Shown piece by piece: positions 35,232 to 45,026 of a DNA stretch of 64,000 nucleotides; within the stretch, counting starts at the first letter, position 1, and every line of letters begins with the position of its first letter. The position numbers and the translations under genes are program-made. This DNA is from Enorma massiliensis phI (lineage in GTDB: Bacteria > Actinomycetota > Coriobacteriia > Coriobacteriales > Coriobacteriaceae). The stretch covers positions 1,401,346-1,465,345 of the forward strand of contig NZ_HE978574.1 of the NCBI RefSeq assembly GCF_000311845.1, given 5' to 3'. The notes beneath the pieces are model-generated. The model had not been told where the DNA came from, made no database searches, and was given only the letters and a program-made list of their open reading frames with translations.

Positions 35232-38081
35232 ATGGCATCTTCTAAGGACGCAAAGGCCACCAAGGACGCTAAGCCGAAAGACCCCAAGAGGGATAAAGGC
35301 GCGAGGAAGCGCCACAAGAGCGCCGAGGTCATCGACAAATCGTCGCGCTATGACTTCTCGTACACGCAAAACCGCGAAATCAGCTGGCTGCGCTTTGACG
35401 ACCGCGTGCTCGAGGAGGCCTACGACGAGACGGTTCCTCTTTTCGAGCGCCTCAACTTCGCCGCGATCTTCCAATCGAACCTCGACGAGTTCTTCATGAT
35501 CCGCGTGGGCGGCCTCTCCGACCTCGCCACGCTTAAGCGCCAGCCAGTCGACAACAAGAGCAACCTCACCCCCTCCGAGCAAATCGAGCTCATCTTCTCG
35601 AGCTTGCCGCCGCTCATCAAACGGCAGAACGACATCGTCGAAAAGATCGAGAGCGAGCTGCAGAGCTACGGCGTCTACCGCATCGGGGCTGACGAGCTCA
35701 CCGGAGACGAGCGCACGTTCGTGGAGGGGTACTTCCAGTCGTACGTGTCGCCGGTCATCTCGCCGTTCGTGATCGATCCGCGGCACCCCTTCCCCAACCT
35801 GCGAAACGGCGCGCTGTATATCGTCTGCGCCCTCGAAAGCGAGGAAGAGGAGAACCTCATCGGCCTCATCGAGGTCCCCGCCTCTATGAACCGCGTGGTA
35901 GCGATGCCCTCCGAGACGGGCACGTTCCGCTTCATCCTGCTCGAGGATGTCATCCTCGCCTGCCTTCCGAGCTGCTTCGGCGCGTATGCACCGGCCGGCC
36001 GTGCCGTCGTGCGCGTGACGCGCAACGCCGATATCGACCCCGACGGTGAGGGCGTCGAGGAAGACGAGGACTATCGCCAGCACATGAAGAAGATCCTGAA
36101 GAAGCGCCTGCGCCTCCAGCCGGTTGCCCTCCAGGTCCAAGGCTCGCTCGAAGCGACCACGCTCAAGAGCATCCGCAAATCGCTCGGGCTCCCGGCGCGC
36201 TCCGTGCTCTCCTACGCCACGCCGCTCGACCTCGGCTATATCTACAGCGTCGAGAACCATCTGCCCAACCATCGAGCGGACCTGCTCTTCCCGCCCTTCA
36301 AGCCGCAGACGAGCTCGATGTTCGACATGTCTCGCCCCATGCGCGAGCAGGTCATCGAAGGCGACAAGCTCCTGTTCTACCCGTATGAATCGATGAGTCC
36401 GCTGCTCGACCTCATGCATCAGGCCGCCTTCGACGACTCGTGCATTTCCATCAAGATCACCCTCTACCGCGTGGCCAAGCAGAGCCGCCTGTGCGAATCG
36501 CTCATCGATGCCGCCGAGAACGGCAAAGAGGTCACGGTGCTCATGGAACTCCGCGCCCGTTTCGACGAGCAGAACAACATCGAATGGGCAGAGCGCTTGG
36601 AAGAGGCCGGGTGCACCGTCATCTACGGTTCCGAGGGCTTCAAGTGCCACTCCAAGATCTGCCAGATCACCTATCGCGAGGGCATGGCGCTCACGCGCAT
36701 CACGCTCCTGGGTACGGGCAACTTCAACGAGAAGACCGCGCGGTTGTACTCCGACTTCATGCTCATGACCGCCCACCCCGGCATCGGCGAGGATGCGAAC
36801 GCGTTCTTCCGCAACCTGGCGCTTGGCAATCTCTCCGGCGACTATCGCTACCTGGGCGTAGCGCCGGCAGGCCTGAAGCCGCTCATCATGAACGGGCTGA
36901 ACCGTGAAATCGACCGCGCCCGCGCAGGCGAGCCTGCACGCGTCTTCTTCAAGATGAACTCGCTCACCGACCGTGAGGTCATCGACAAGATCGCCGAGGC
37001 CTCGCAAGCGGGCGTCGAGGTGGAGATGATCATTCGTGGCATCTCGTGTTTGCTGCCGGGCATCGCGGGCAAGACCGAGAACGTGCACATCCGCTCCATC
37101 GTCGGGCGCTTCCTAGAGCATGCCCGCGTGTACTCCTTCGGCGTTGACAACGATATCGTGTACCTTTCTTCCGCCGATATGATGACGCGCAACACCGAGC
37201 ACCGCGTGGAGATTGCCTACCCCGTGCTCGACGCCACTTGCCGCGAGATGGTACAGAGCTATATGCACGCGCAGCTGGAAGACAACGTGAAGGCGCGCGA
37301 GCTCTCGAATACGGGCACCTGGGAGAAGATTGGGCGCAGCGATGATGCCATGCCCTTCAACTCGCAGGAATACCTGCTTAAGCATGCCTATGCGCGCGCA
37401 GCCGCGGCGGCAGAGCAGAAGCACAAGAAGGAAAAGCAGGCGGAGCCTCAGGTAGCCGAGAGCCAGGAAGACTACGAGGCAGCGAAGGCGGTGCTTGCCG
37501 CGGCCGCGCGCGCGGTGGCGCAGCAGAAACGAGAGGCAGCAGCCGTGGCGGCTGCCGACGCTCGCGTCGCGTCGTCCGACGGCGCCGGCACAGAAGCCGC
37601 CGGCATCGACGGCACTAAAGCAGCAGCGGCGCCTGCCGCGGCACCCGCATCTACCGCGGGGGCGGACGGCGCGCGCATCGATCCCGCGATGGATCACATA
37701 GCCGATCGTTCCTCTGCTGCAGAGCAAGCTGCGCAGGAAGCCGAAGCAGTTTCCTATCGTGATGCGACGCCGCAATCGGCGGACGTTGCGCCCGAACCGC
37801 CCGCTGCAGTAACCGAGTCATCTTCCTGCGCCGAGCCGAAGGCAGTCCCTGTAGCACCGCCCGCAACCACCCAAGAGGCGCAAGCGACCAGCGTGAAAGC
37901 AACGGTTATAGACCCCGAAGACGAGCATGGTGAGCAGGCAAAAGACTCCAGCTCAGCTCGTTTTGCTGCCACCACCACGCTTGCCAAGCGCAAGCCCGGC
38001 CGCTTCCGTGCAGGCCTCGCCCTTATCGGCATCGGCCTCAAAACGCTTTTCGTAGGCACGCCTGAAGAGCGCGGTAAGTAG
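35232..38081 (+). CDS. ppk: Polyphosphate kinase (PPK1) with long disordered C-terminal tail
   Basis: PPK1 polymerises ATP gamma-phosphate into polyphosphate. Residues ~45-716 form the kinase, starting NREISWLRFDDRVLEEA. The phospho-acceptor His is in CHSKICQI (about residue 473) and the second active-site His in RNTEHRVEIAYPV (about 657). From ~717 to 949 follows an Ala/Glu/Gln-rich, probably coiled then disordered tail not found in typical PPK1 (about 690-730 residues). It ends in a short basic hydrophobic patch (GRFRAGLALIGIGLKTLF) that might touch membrane. The N-terminus is Lys-rich. GGAG precedes the ATG. Confidence 0.95.
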   Translation: MASSKDAKATKDAKPKDPKRDKGARKRHKSAEVIDKSSRYDFSYTQNREISWLRFDDRVLEEAYDETVPLFERLNFAAIFQSNLDEFFMIRVGGLSDLATLKRQPVDNKSNLTPSEQIELIFSSLPPLIKRQNDIVEKIESELQSYGVYRIGADELTGDERTFVEGYFQSYVSPVISPFVIDPRHPFPNLRNGALYIVCALESEEEENLIGLIEVPASMNRVVAMPSETGTFRFILLEDVILACLPSCFGAYAPAGRAVVRVTRNADIDPDGEGVEEDEDYRQHMKKILKKRLRLQPVALQVQGSLEATTLKSIRKSLGLPARSVLSYATPLDLGYIYSVENHLPNHRADLLFPPFKPQTSSMFDMSRPMREQVIEGDKLLFYPYESMSPLLDLMHQAAFDDSCISIKITLYRVAKQSRLCESLIDAAENGKEVTVLMELRARFDEQNNIEWAERLEEAGCTVIYGSEGFKCHSKICQITYREGMALTRITLLGTGNFNEKTARLYSDFMLMTAHPGIGEDANAFFRNLALGNLSGDYRYLGVAPAGLKPLIMNGLNREIDRARAGEPARVFFKMNSLTDREVIDKIAEASQAGVEVEMIIRGISCLLPGIAGKTENVHIRSIVGRFLEHARVYSFGVDNDIVYLSSADMMTRNTEHRVEIAYPVLDATCREMVQSYMHAQLEDNVKARELSNTGTWEKIGRSDDAMPFNSQEYLLKHAYARAAAAAEQKHKKEKQAEPQVAESQEDYEAAKAVLAAAARAVAQQKREAAAVAAADARVASSDGAGTEAAGIDGTKAAAAPAAAPASTAGADGARIDPAMDHIADRSSAAEQAAQEAEAVSYRDATPQSADVAPEPPAAVTESSSCAEPKAVPVAPPATTQEAQATSVKATVIDPEDEHGEQAKDSSSARFAATTTLAKRKPGRFRAGLALIGIGLKTLFVGTPEERGK

Positions 38082-38228
38082 GCGTACAGAGCCGAACGCT
38101 ATCGGAAGCGACCCGGCGCCCATGCCAGAGCCGTACCGATACTGCTGCTTTTGAGCGCAATCGGAAACGCTGCCAGACATGGCCTGATCGTCGTACGCCA
38201 ACGAACGCGTTTGCCGCATACACCAACC

Positions 38229-38281
38229 CGAGCGCCCGCCGCAAACCCCCTTATCTTCACGGGGTTTGCGGCGGGCGCTCG
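38229..38281. repeat. Perfect 21-bp hairpin after ppk
   Basis: Positions 38229-38249 and 38261-38281 are exact reverse complements (core GCGCCCGCCGCAAACCCC) with an 11-nt loop. It lies about 150 bases after the ppk stop with no T-run. It may end ppk transcription or be a REP-like element of another family. Confidence 0.8.
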
Positions 38282-38665
38282 CATAAGCAAAGCATTGGCT
38301 CAGGCGGAACGCACTGGAATGAATGCCGGGGCTTCCCAGTTGCTGGGCGCCCAATACCTGTAGGCGATACGCGGCGCCCTCGCCGCTCCAAATGATCGAC
38401 CGCAAGGCCATCCGATGAGACACAAAACGATTCTTCTATTTAATGCCCTCCCACCTTTTCGATTTCTAGCCAAAAATGCGCCAATAGTGGGTGCATTAAT
38501 TTCTATTTCCGTGGCAACCGCGCTGCGCCAGCACCACCGGCGCCTGCACCTGCATTCACAACATGCGGATGCAGGGCTGCGATTCGAGAGGAGCTGCGCG
38601 CACCGGCAACCCTAACCGCTGCTTTCGGCTACACTTTTGACGAACACTACGACCGAAGGGGTTTC
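38282..38665. other. Non-coding gap before the RNA methyltransferase
   Basis: No gene can be supported here. An open frame at 38415-38615 lacks a ribosome site and has no recognisable product. A small inverted repeat CCTGCAT/ATGCAGG lies near 38,550, and a TACACT at about 38,629 could be a -10 box for the next gene. Confidence 0.5.
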
Positions 38666-39979
38666 ATGAGGCTCACCATTGAACGCATGGGTTACAGTGC
38701 CGATGGCATCGCGCATACCGACGAAGGCAAGACGGTCTTCGTCGCGGGAGGCGTCGTCGGCGACGTGGTAGATGCCGAGCTAACTTCAGACGGTCCATCG
38801 TTCTCGCGAGCCCGAGCCACCAATATCATCGAACCATCCGGGATGCGCGTCACGCCCCCCTGCCCCTTCGTGGGTGTTTGCGGTGGCTGCCCTTGGGGAG
38901 CGCTCGACCGAGAGACCCAGTTGCACGCTAAAGAAGAAAACCTGCGCTCGGCGCTCCAGCGCATAGGCCATTTCACCCCCGAAGAAATCAACGACCTCGT
39001 GCAGCCGATTCGCTACACGAAGGATGCATGGGGCTACCGCAACAAGGTCGAGCTCGGCGTGCACAGCGAAAACGGTCGCCTTCGACTTGGGATGCATGGC
39101 ATCGACCCCGACCAGATCATCAAGGTTGATCGGTGCCCCCTATTCGAGAGCACTGCGTCCAAGGCAATCAAGGCGGTCACGGGCGCCCTCTCCTATCTCG
39201 GTAATTCGCGCGACCTCAACCTTGAGCGCGTGGGCATTCGAGCGAGCCGGCGCACCAAAGCGCTCGAAGTTGCGCTCTGGACCCCGACGGGCGGGTTCCC
39301 GCGTGCCCACGTGGCGCGCGTGCTCGATGACGCCGTCAAACCCACGAGCGTCGTCCGCGTACTCACCAAGGGAGACCGCGCGGCGCGGCGCGTAGAGAAA
39401 AACGAGCTTCTCGCTGGCCAGGGGTCTTGGACAGAGCGAATCGGCGAGGAAACCATGCGCATCTCCGCGCCCTCGTTTTTCCAGGTCAATACAGCAGCAG
39501 CCGAGCTTCTCATCGAGCTTGTCGTCGACGCCCTCAAACCCGGGCCCGACGACGTTGCGCTCGATCTGTATTGCGGCGCGGGAACGTTCACGCTGCCGCT
39601 CGCACGCCGATGCAGCTGGGTCGCAGCGGTTGAATCATACGGCCCCGCCGTTCGGGACCTGCGCCGCAACATCGAGCGCGCCGGGCTCGACAACGTCGAC
39701 GCGATCGGAGGCGACGCGGTGCGCGAATTCCCCGGCGACGATGCCGACGTGCTCGTGGTCGACCCCCCGCGCGCCGGCCTTGCGGCCGAAGCCATCGAGC
39801 TCATCGCTGGCACCTCCGCGCGCGACGTCGCTTACGTATCCTGCGATCCGGCAACGCTGGCGCGCGACCTCGCCCGTTTCCGCGAAGACGGAACGTTCAA
39901 GGCGACGGCGATCACGCCGGTAGACCTTTTCCCGCAAACGTATCACTGTGAGACTGTCGTGCACCTTTCGCGCGCCTAG
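38666..39979 (+). CDS. 23S rRNA (uracil-C5)-methyltransferase, RumA/RlmD-TrmA family
   Basis: The 437-aa enzyme has a short TRAM-like N-terminus (IERMGYSADGIAHTDEGK), a four-Cys iron-sulfur motif (CPFVGVCGGCPW plus the later CPLF), the SAM-binding motif LDLYCGAGTFTLPLA and DPPRAGL. The catalytic Cys lies in YVSCDPATLARD. It methylates C5 of a uridine in rRNA or tRNA; the exact base cannot be told. AAGGGG precedes the ATG. Confidence 0.92.
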   Translation: MRLTIERMGYSADGIAHTDEGKTVFVAGGVVGDVVDAELTSDGPSFSRARATNIIEPSGMRVTPPCPFVGVCGGCPWGALDRETQLHAKEENLRSALQRIGHFTPEEINDLVQPIRYTKDAWGYRNKVELGVHSENGRLRLGMHGIDPDQIIKVDRCPLFESTASKAIKAVTGALSYLGNSRDLNLERVGIRASRRTKALEVALWTPTGGFPRAHVARVLDDAVKPTSVVRVLTKGDRAARRVEKNELLAGQGSWTERIGEETMRISAPSFFQVNTAAAELLIELVVDALKPGPDDVALDLYCGAGTFTLPLARRCSWVAAVESYGPAVRDLRRNIERAGLDNVDAIGGDAVREFPGDDADVLVVDPPRAGLAAEAIELIAGTSARDVAYVSCDPATLARDLARFREDGTFKATAITPVDLFPQTYHCETVVHLSRA

Positions 39980-40098
39980 CGCTGCGTCGATACGGATGGC
40001 TCATCGCCGCATCTCGTGTCTTGCGCCCGTGCAGTTCGGGTATAAGTCGTCTGAAATCTGCGAAGATCGCAGGACGCATACGTATGAAGGGAGCCCCT

Positions 40099-40644
40099 AT
40101 GAGCGCAGTCGCCGTGCTCGTTGCCGATGGATTTGAAACAATCGAATGCCTCACGATGGTCGATGTGCTTCGGCGAGGCGGCGTGCGCGTCTCCCTCGTG
40201 TCTACCATGTCGACTCGCGATGCCGTGAGCTCGCAGCAGATCGAAATCACCTGCGACTGCACCCTCGAAGAGGTCGATTTCGACGACTATGACTACATCG
40301 TGCTTCCCGGCGGCCTGCCCGGCGCGACCAACCTGCGCCGTGACGAGCGCGTGTGCAACCTCGTGCGCGAGTTTGCCACGAAAAAGCATGTCGCCGCAAT
40401 CTGCGCCGCTCCCTCCATTCTCGGCGAGCTCGGGCTTCTGGTCGGACGCCGTGCCACCTGCTTCCCCGGTTTCGATAAGAGCTTCCCAGCAGGCACGTTT
40501 GCGGGCGAAAAGACCGTCATTGTAGACGGCAACATCATCACCGCGTCCGGCATGGGCCAGGCGCTGCCGTTCGCACTCGCCGTGCTCGGCGATATCGCCG
40601 GTGAGCGAGCCGTAGAGAAGGTGCGCGAGGGCATCCAGCTATGA
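40099..40644 (+). CDS. DJ-1/PfpI family protein
   Basis: The 181-aa protein matches the DJ-1/YajL type. VLVADGFETIE opens the fold with its conserved Glu, PGGLPGATNL is present, and the reactive Cys sits in the nucleophile elbow AAICAAPSILGE. Proteins of this family are protein-repair or stress factors. AAGGGAG precedes ATG 40099. Its end overlaps the maf start by four bases (ATGA), so the two are co-translated. Confidence 0.93.
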   Translation: MSAVAVLVADGFETIECLTMVDVLRRGGVRVSLVSTMSTRDAVSSQQIEITCDCTLEEVDFDDYDYIVLPGGLPGATNLRRDERVCNLVREFATKKHVAAICAAPSILGELGLLVGRRATCFPGFDKSFPAGTFAGEKTVIVDGNIITASGMGQALPFALAVLGDIAGERAVEKVREGIQL

Positions 40645-41225
40645 TACTCGCCTCGCAATCCCCGCGCCGCATCGAGCTCATGCGCGAGGCGGGCTACGAC
40701 GTCCGCATCCTGCCCGCCGACGTGAACGAGGCGCCGCTTCCGGGAGAAGACCCCTTCTCGCTCGTCGACCGCCTCGCGTGCACAAAGGCCGCAACCGCTC
40801 TGCGCGCACACGCCGAGCCCTCAGAGGTCGTTCTCGCCGCTGACACCATCGTCACCATCGACGGCATCGTCCTCGGCAAGCCCGTGGATGCCGAGGATGC
40901 GCACGCCATGCTCCGCCGCCTCTCCGGGCGCACCCACACCGTCGCGACCGGCGTCTGCATCGCGCAGTGCGCCGAGGACGCTCCGCGGTGCCTAGGGGAC
41001 GAACCGCCCATCTCGTTTGTCGCCAAGACGTCCGTCACGTTTTACGAGCTCAGCGATGAGGAAATCGATGCCTATATCGCGACGGGTGAGCCCATGGACA
41101 AGGCTGGCGCCTACGGTATCCAGGGAGCGGGCGGACGCATGCTCGTCCGCGGCATCGAGGGAGATTTCTACAACGTCGTTGGGCTGCCCATCGCCGAGGT
41201 CGTGCGTCGGCTGAGAACGCTCTAG
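40641..41225 (+). CDS. maf: Maf-family nucleoside triphosphate pyrophosphatase
   Basis: The 194-aa product begins LASQSPRRIELM, the classic Maf P-loop-like motif. It also contains VVLAADTIV and the GAYGIQGAGG segment. Maf enzymes hydrolyse non-canonical NTPs (dTTP/UTP or modified bases) to monophosphates. It starts inside the DJ-1 gene stop and is followed 26 bases later by the P1 peptidase gene. Confidence 0.94.
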   Translation: MILASQSPRRIELMREAGYDVRILPADVNEAPLPGEDPFSLVDRLACTKAATALRAHAEPSEVVLAADTIVTIDGIVLGKPVDAEDAHAMLRRLSGRTHTVATGVCIAQCAEDAPRCLGDEPPISFVAKTSVTFYELSDEEIDAYIATGEPMDKAGAYGIQGAGGRMLVRGIEGDFYNVVGLPIAEVVRRLRTL

Positions 41226-41251
41226 ACACCGTCCCAGAGAGGAGGATAGCC

Positions 41252-42268
41252 ATGAGCGCATCGAGCACCTGGCAACCCATTCCCATCAGCAGCATCGAAG
41301 GGTTCCGCATCGGCCACTTTACGAATCGGGACGCCGCCACGGGATGCACCGTCATCGTTGCAGAGCAAGGTGCCACGGGAGGCGTTGACGTGCGCGGCGG
41401 AGCACCGGCTTCGCGCGAAACCGACCTACTTCGTCCCGAGAACACCGTCGATGTCGTGCATGCCGTCTGCCTTTCCGGCGGCTCAGCCTTCGGCCTCGAG
41501 GCTGCATCGGGCGTGGCACGTGAACTCGAGGCTCGCGGTATCGGACTCGATGTTGGCCCGACGCGCGTGCCCATCGTATGCTCAAGCTGCATCTTCGACC
41601 TCGCATTCGGCGATGCGAGCGTCCGTCCCGGCGTTCAGGAGGGCATCAGCGCGACCCGTGCAGCCCTCGACGGTGACAGCACCTGTGTCCCCGAGGGCAC
41701 GGTGGGAGCCGGAACCGGAGCCACGGTGGGCAAGCTCCGCGGGCCGAGCATGCTCATGAAGGGCGGCCTCGGCGCGCGCGCCATCGAACTTGGCCTGCTT
41801 CGCGTTGGTGCCGTCGCCGTCGTCAATCCCTGCGGTAACGTCGTTGATCCGCGCACCGGTTCCTTCATCGCGGGCATGCGCAGCGCACCTGACAGCCTCG
41901 AGATCGTCAGCATGGAAGAAGCCATGCTCGCCGACTCAGACGGCCTCTCCATGCCGCTCGACCGCACCAACACCACCATCTCGTGCATCATCACCAACGC
42001 CCGGCTTACCAAAGCCCAGGCAACCAAAGTCGCGCAGATGGCTGCCGACGCCTACGCGCACACGATCCGTCCTACGCACACCTCGAATGACGGCGACACC
42101 ATCTACGTCCTCGCCTCCGGGGAACTTGGGTGCATCGATATTCCCATCGACCTCATGGGCCTCGCCGCCACCCGCGTGCTCGAAGAGGCCATCTGCGCCG
42201 GATGCATGACCGCTGACGGAATTCATGGCGCCCCTTCGTATAAAGATGTAGCCAAATCCGTATCATAA
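41252..42268 (+). CDS. P1-family (DmpA-like) aminopeptidase
   Basis: The 338-aa protein is an N-terminal-nucleophile hydrolase of the DmpA/P1 type, with GFRIGHFTNRDAATGCTV, the CLSGGSAFGLEAASGV stretch and PEGTVGAGTGATVGK. The nucleophile region LDRTNTTISCIITNA is where these proteins cut themselves into two chains to free the catalytic Thr/Ser. Substrates are N-terminal amino acids or amides; specificity is unknown. GAGAGGAGG precedes the ATG, and a good terminator follows. Confidence 0.9.
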   Translation: MSASSTWQPIPISSIEGFRIGHFTNRDAATGCTVIVAEQGATGGVDVRGGAPASRETDLLRPENTVDVVHAVCLSGGSAFGLEAASGVARELEARGIGLDVGPTRVPIVCSSCIFDLAFGDASVRPGVQEGISATRAALDGDSTCVPEGTVGAGTGATVGKLRGPSMLMKGGLGARAIELGLLRVGAVAVVNPCGNVVDPRTGSFIAGMRSAPDSLEIVSMEEAMLADSDGLSMPLDRTNTTISCIITNARLTKAQATKVAQMAADAYAHTIRPTHTSNDGDTIYVLASGELGCIDIPIDLMGLAATRVLEEAICAGCMTADGIHGAPSYKDVAKSVS

Positions 42269-42277
42269 TGAATATAG

Positions 42278-42331
42278 AGGCAGCCTTTTAGCACGTTACA
42301 GCAGTACTAAAAGTGGTTGCCTGTATTTTTT
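42278..42331 (+). terminator. Rho-independent terminator after the P1 peptidase gene
   Basis: AGGCAGCCTTTTAG pairs with CTAAAAGTGGTTGCCT, with one mismatched position, and is followed by GTATTTTTT. It separates the DJ-1/maf/P1 operon from the APC transporter gene. Confidence 0.85.
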
Positions 42332-42351
42332 GGACGGATAGGGAGCTTGCC

Positions 42352-43812
42352 ATGGATCAGACGACTGAGACCTCTGCCACCACCGCGCCTCACAAGAAGG
42401 GCATCGGGCTCATAGGCCTCATCGCGCTCGTCATCTCCTCCTCGATCGGCTCGGGCGTCTTCGCCCTCTCGACGGATATCTCTGCCGCCGCAGCACCCGG
42501 TCCCGCCATCATCGCATGGCTTATCACCGGAATCGGTTTCATCGCGCTTGCGAACACGTTCGGCAGACTGTCGCTCGAGCGCCCCAACCTCGATGGCATC
42601 GTCGCCTATGCGCGCGAGGGCTTCGGCCCCTTCGTGGGCTTCGTCTCGGGATGGGGCTACTGGCTCTCCATCTGGATTGGCAACGTCGCATTCGGCGTCA
42701 TGCTCGCCACCGCCATCGGCTACTTCTTCCCACCGTTCGCGGGAGAGCTCACCGTGGGCGCCGTCATATTCATCTCGGTGATCAACTGGCTTATCGTGCT
42801 CCTCGTGAACCACGGCATCGAAGAGGCCTCAGTGGTGAACGCCATCGTGATGATCTGCAAGCTCGTCCCCATCTTCGTGTTCATCGTCGCGATGCTGCTC
42901 ATGTTCAGCTTCGATGTCTTCACCGCCGATTTCTGGGGCAATGTCGCCAACAACCTTGGCGGCCCCGATGCGCCCGGAAGCGTGGGCACCCAGATCATCA
43001 ACTGCTTCATGGTCATGATGTGGGTGTTCGTCGGCATGGAGGGCGCGAGCGTGCTCGGGCACCGCGCCGAGCGCAAAAGCGACGTGTCGCGTGCGACGAT
43101 TCTCGGGGTGACGGCGCTCGTTGTCATCTACGTTGCGGCATCGGTTCTCCCCTATGGCTACCTCACGCGCGACGAGCTGCTGCAGATGGGGTCTCCGTCC
43201 ATGGCCTACATCTTCCAAGAAGTCGTCGGACCCTGGGGCGGCGCCTTCATCTCGGGCGGGCTCGTCATCTCGATTTTCGGCGCATGGCTCTCGTACACCA
43301 TACTGGCCTCCGAAGCCATGAACCGCATGGCCCGCATGGAGCTGCTACCTCGCTCGTTCAGCAAACTCAACGACCACAACGCCCCTACGAGCTGCCTCAT
43401 CATCACCGGGTTCATGATCCAGCTACTCTCGATCGTGATGCTGTTCTCCGAGGCGGCGTATCAATTCGCCTATTCGCTCTGCACCGCATCGATCGTCATC
43501 TCGTGGGCCCTCGCGTCCGCATATATGGTCAAGCTCGCGAAGCGGCGTGAAGTCGAGCATTCCGGTTCCGCGCTCGCCCTCTCGGTGTTCGCAACGGCGT
43601 TCCTCGTCATCGCCATCCTTCTCGCCGGCGTAGACCTGCTCATGCTCTGCTGCATCGGCTATGTTCCGGGGCTCGCGTTCTACGTCAAGGCCCGACATGA
43701 TTATGGAAGCGCAACCGTGATCTCCGGTCGAGAGAAGCTGCTCGCTGCCTTTATCGTCGTGGTCGCCGTCATCGCCGTGGCGCTCCTCGCCACCGGCCAG
43801 ATCACGATCTAG
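42352..43812 (+). CDS. APC-family amino acid transporter, ArcD/basic amino acid antiporter type
   Basis: The 486-aa protein has about twelve to thirteen membrane segments and the APA-type start (KKGIGLIGLIALVISSSIGSG), with FVGMEGASVLGHRAERKSDV in the middle. This resembles arginine/ornithine or lysine antiporters of the ArcD group. The gene is 8 kb from the arc operon and stands alone after a terminator, so an arginine-ornithine role is suggested but not shown. AGGGAG precedes ATG 42352; an earlier in-frame ATG lies in the terminator. Confidence 0.85.
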   Translation: MDQTTETSATTAPHKKGIGLIGLIALVISSSIGSGVFALSTDISAAAAPGPAIIAWLITGIGFIALANTFGRLSLERPNLDGIVAYAREGFGPFVGFVSGWGYWLSIWIGNVAFGVMLATAIGYFFPPFAGELTVGAVIFISVINWLIVLLVNHGIEEASVVNAIVMICKLVPIFVFIVAMLLMFSFDVFTADFWGNVANNLGGPDAPGSVGTQIINCFMVMMWVFVGMEGASVLGHRAERKSDVSRATILGVTALVVIYVAASVLPYGYLTRDELLQMGSPSMAYIFQEVVGPWGGAFISGGLVISIFGAWLSYTILASEAMNRMARMELLPRSFSKLNDHNAPTSCLIITGFMIQLLSIVMLFSEAAYQFAYSLCTASIVISWALASAYMVKLAKRREVEHSGSALALSVFATAFLVIAILLAGVDLLMLCCIGYVPGLAFYVKARHDYGSATVISGREKLLAAFIVVVAVIAVALLATGQITI

Positions 43813-43994
43813 CGTAAACGTCAGGCAACGGGCGACATCCGGGACATCCTACCGCCCAAATTTGCGCAAGTGCATATCGAGCAGGTGCCCGGGCATATCG
43901 TTCCGCGCGCAGTTACGCAGAAGGCCTGGCAGCGCCGGGCCTTCGAGTATGTTTGAGCACGGGGCGATATGCCTGGGCACCGACGGGAGCGATA

Positions 43995-45026
43995 TTAATT
44001 GAATTTGAAGATCTTGCTCGCTGCGCGATAGAGCCCGATCGAGGCCTTCTCCCCCGCCTTCGTGGGCAGGTTCGTGCCGATACCCAAGATGCCACAGCGC
44101 GCATGGCGGTACATGCGCTCGTCGTACTCCTTGAGTTCGGCCCAGAGGCGTTTGTTCTCCTCTTTCCAGCGATCTTCCTCCGAAAGCTTGGAGAAGATGG
44201 AGCACACCGACATCATCATGGTGAAATACCCCATCATATAAGACGCAAGGCGCGGTTCCTTCACGTCGGTATAGAGGTGATACGCGTTCATCATGATGCG
44301 CGTGATGCGGAACTGCTGGTCGAGACGGCGAATCATGGTCGCCTCGTTCACGCTCTGCCCCTCGCGCCCGATGAAGTAGCGATAGAGGTCGATGTCGGCG
44401 TAGTACATGGTCTTGCAGTGCGGCAGCGGCACGTAGGCATAGATGTTATCCACGTAGAACGTGTGCGCCGGAAGCGGTAGGTTGGCCTCGCGCAGAACGT
44501 CGACCCGGTAGCAAAGACTGTGCATGAGCAGGTTCTGGTCGGGGCGGAAATACCCGATCTTATCCCACGTGAAGACCTTCTTACGGGGCAGGGCACCGTG
44601 ATAGCTGATGGTCACGTGCTTGCCTTCGTAAACCTTCTCGTACACGTAATTCGAGATGAAGAGGTCAACGCGCATGTCGCGCTCTTCGAAGCCGCGCAGG
44701 AGGCTCAGCATGGTGGAAAGCGCCGCGGCGTCGAGCCAGTCGTCGGAATCGACGACCTTGTAGTACGTGCCCTGCGCCTCGCGCAGACCGGCGAGCAGCG
44801 CGATGCCATGACCACCGTTTTCCTGGTGAACCACCTTGATGATGCTCGGATAGCGCGCGGCCCATTCATCGGCCTTGGCGGGCGTCTCGTCCTTACTGCC
44901 GTCGTCGACGATGATGATCTCGACGTCTTCGGCAAAATTGCTCCCCTCGAGAATCGAGGTGATGCAATGGTCCATATCGGCGGCAGAGTTGTAGCAGGGA
45001 ATACCGAAAGAGATGATTTTATGCAT
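43995..45026 (-). CDS. Glycosyltransferase family 2
   Basis: The 343-aa protein has the GT-A fold motifs SFGIPCYNSAADMD, EIIIVDDGSKDET and the metal-binding DSDDWLD, with a C-terminal region found in cell-wall or teichoic-acid glycosyltransferases. Its start overlaps the end of glf by eight bases, so it is made together with UDP-galactopyranose mutase and may transfer galactofuranose. It has no membrane segment. The sugar donor is inferred from the neighbour only. Confidence 0.9.
   Translation of the reverse strand: MHKIISFGIPCYNSAADMDHCITSILEGSNFAEDVEIIIVDDGSKDETPAKADEWAARYPSIIKVVHQENGGHGIALLAGLREAQGTYYKVVDSDDWLDAAALSTMLSLLRGFEERDMRVDLFISNYVYEKVYEGKHVTISYHGALPRKKVFTWDKIGYFRPDQNLLMHSLCYRVDVLREANLPLPAHTFYVDNIYAYVPLPHCKTMYYADIDLYRYFIGREGQSVNEATMIRRLDQQFRITRIMMNAYHLYTDVKEPRLASYMMGYFTMMMSVCSIFSKLSEEDRWKEENKRLWAELKEYDERMYRHARCGILGIGTNLPTKAGEKASIGLYRAASKIFKFN

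Noticed and set aside
38415-38615. 66-codon frame before the RNA methyltransferase
   Set aside because: No ribosome site and no hydrophobic or family pattern that would support a product.
39945-39979. CTGTGAGACTGTCGTGCAC at the end of the RNA methyltransferase gene resembles a REP half
   Set aside because: It encodes the family-typical ending CETVVHLS, has no second stem arm and differs in the loop, so it is ordinary coding sequence.
42352-43812. Naming the APC transporter arcD outright
   Set aside because: The sequence fits the arginine/ornithine antiporter group, but the gene is away from the arc operon and lysine or other antiporters look alike.
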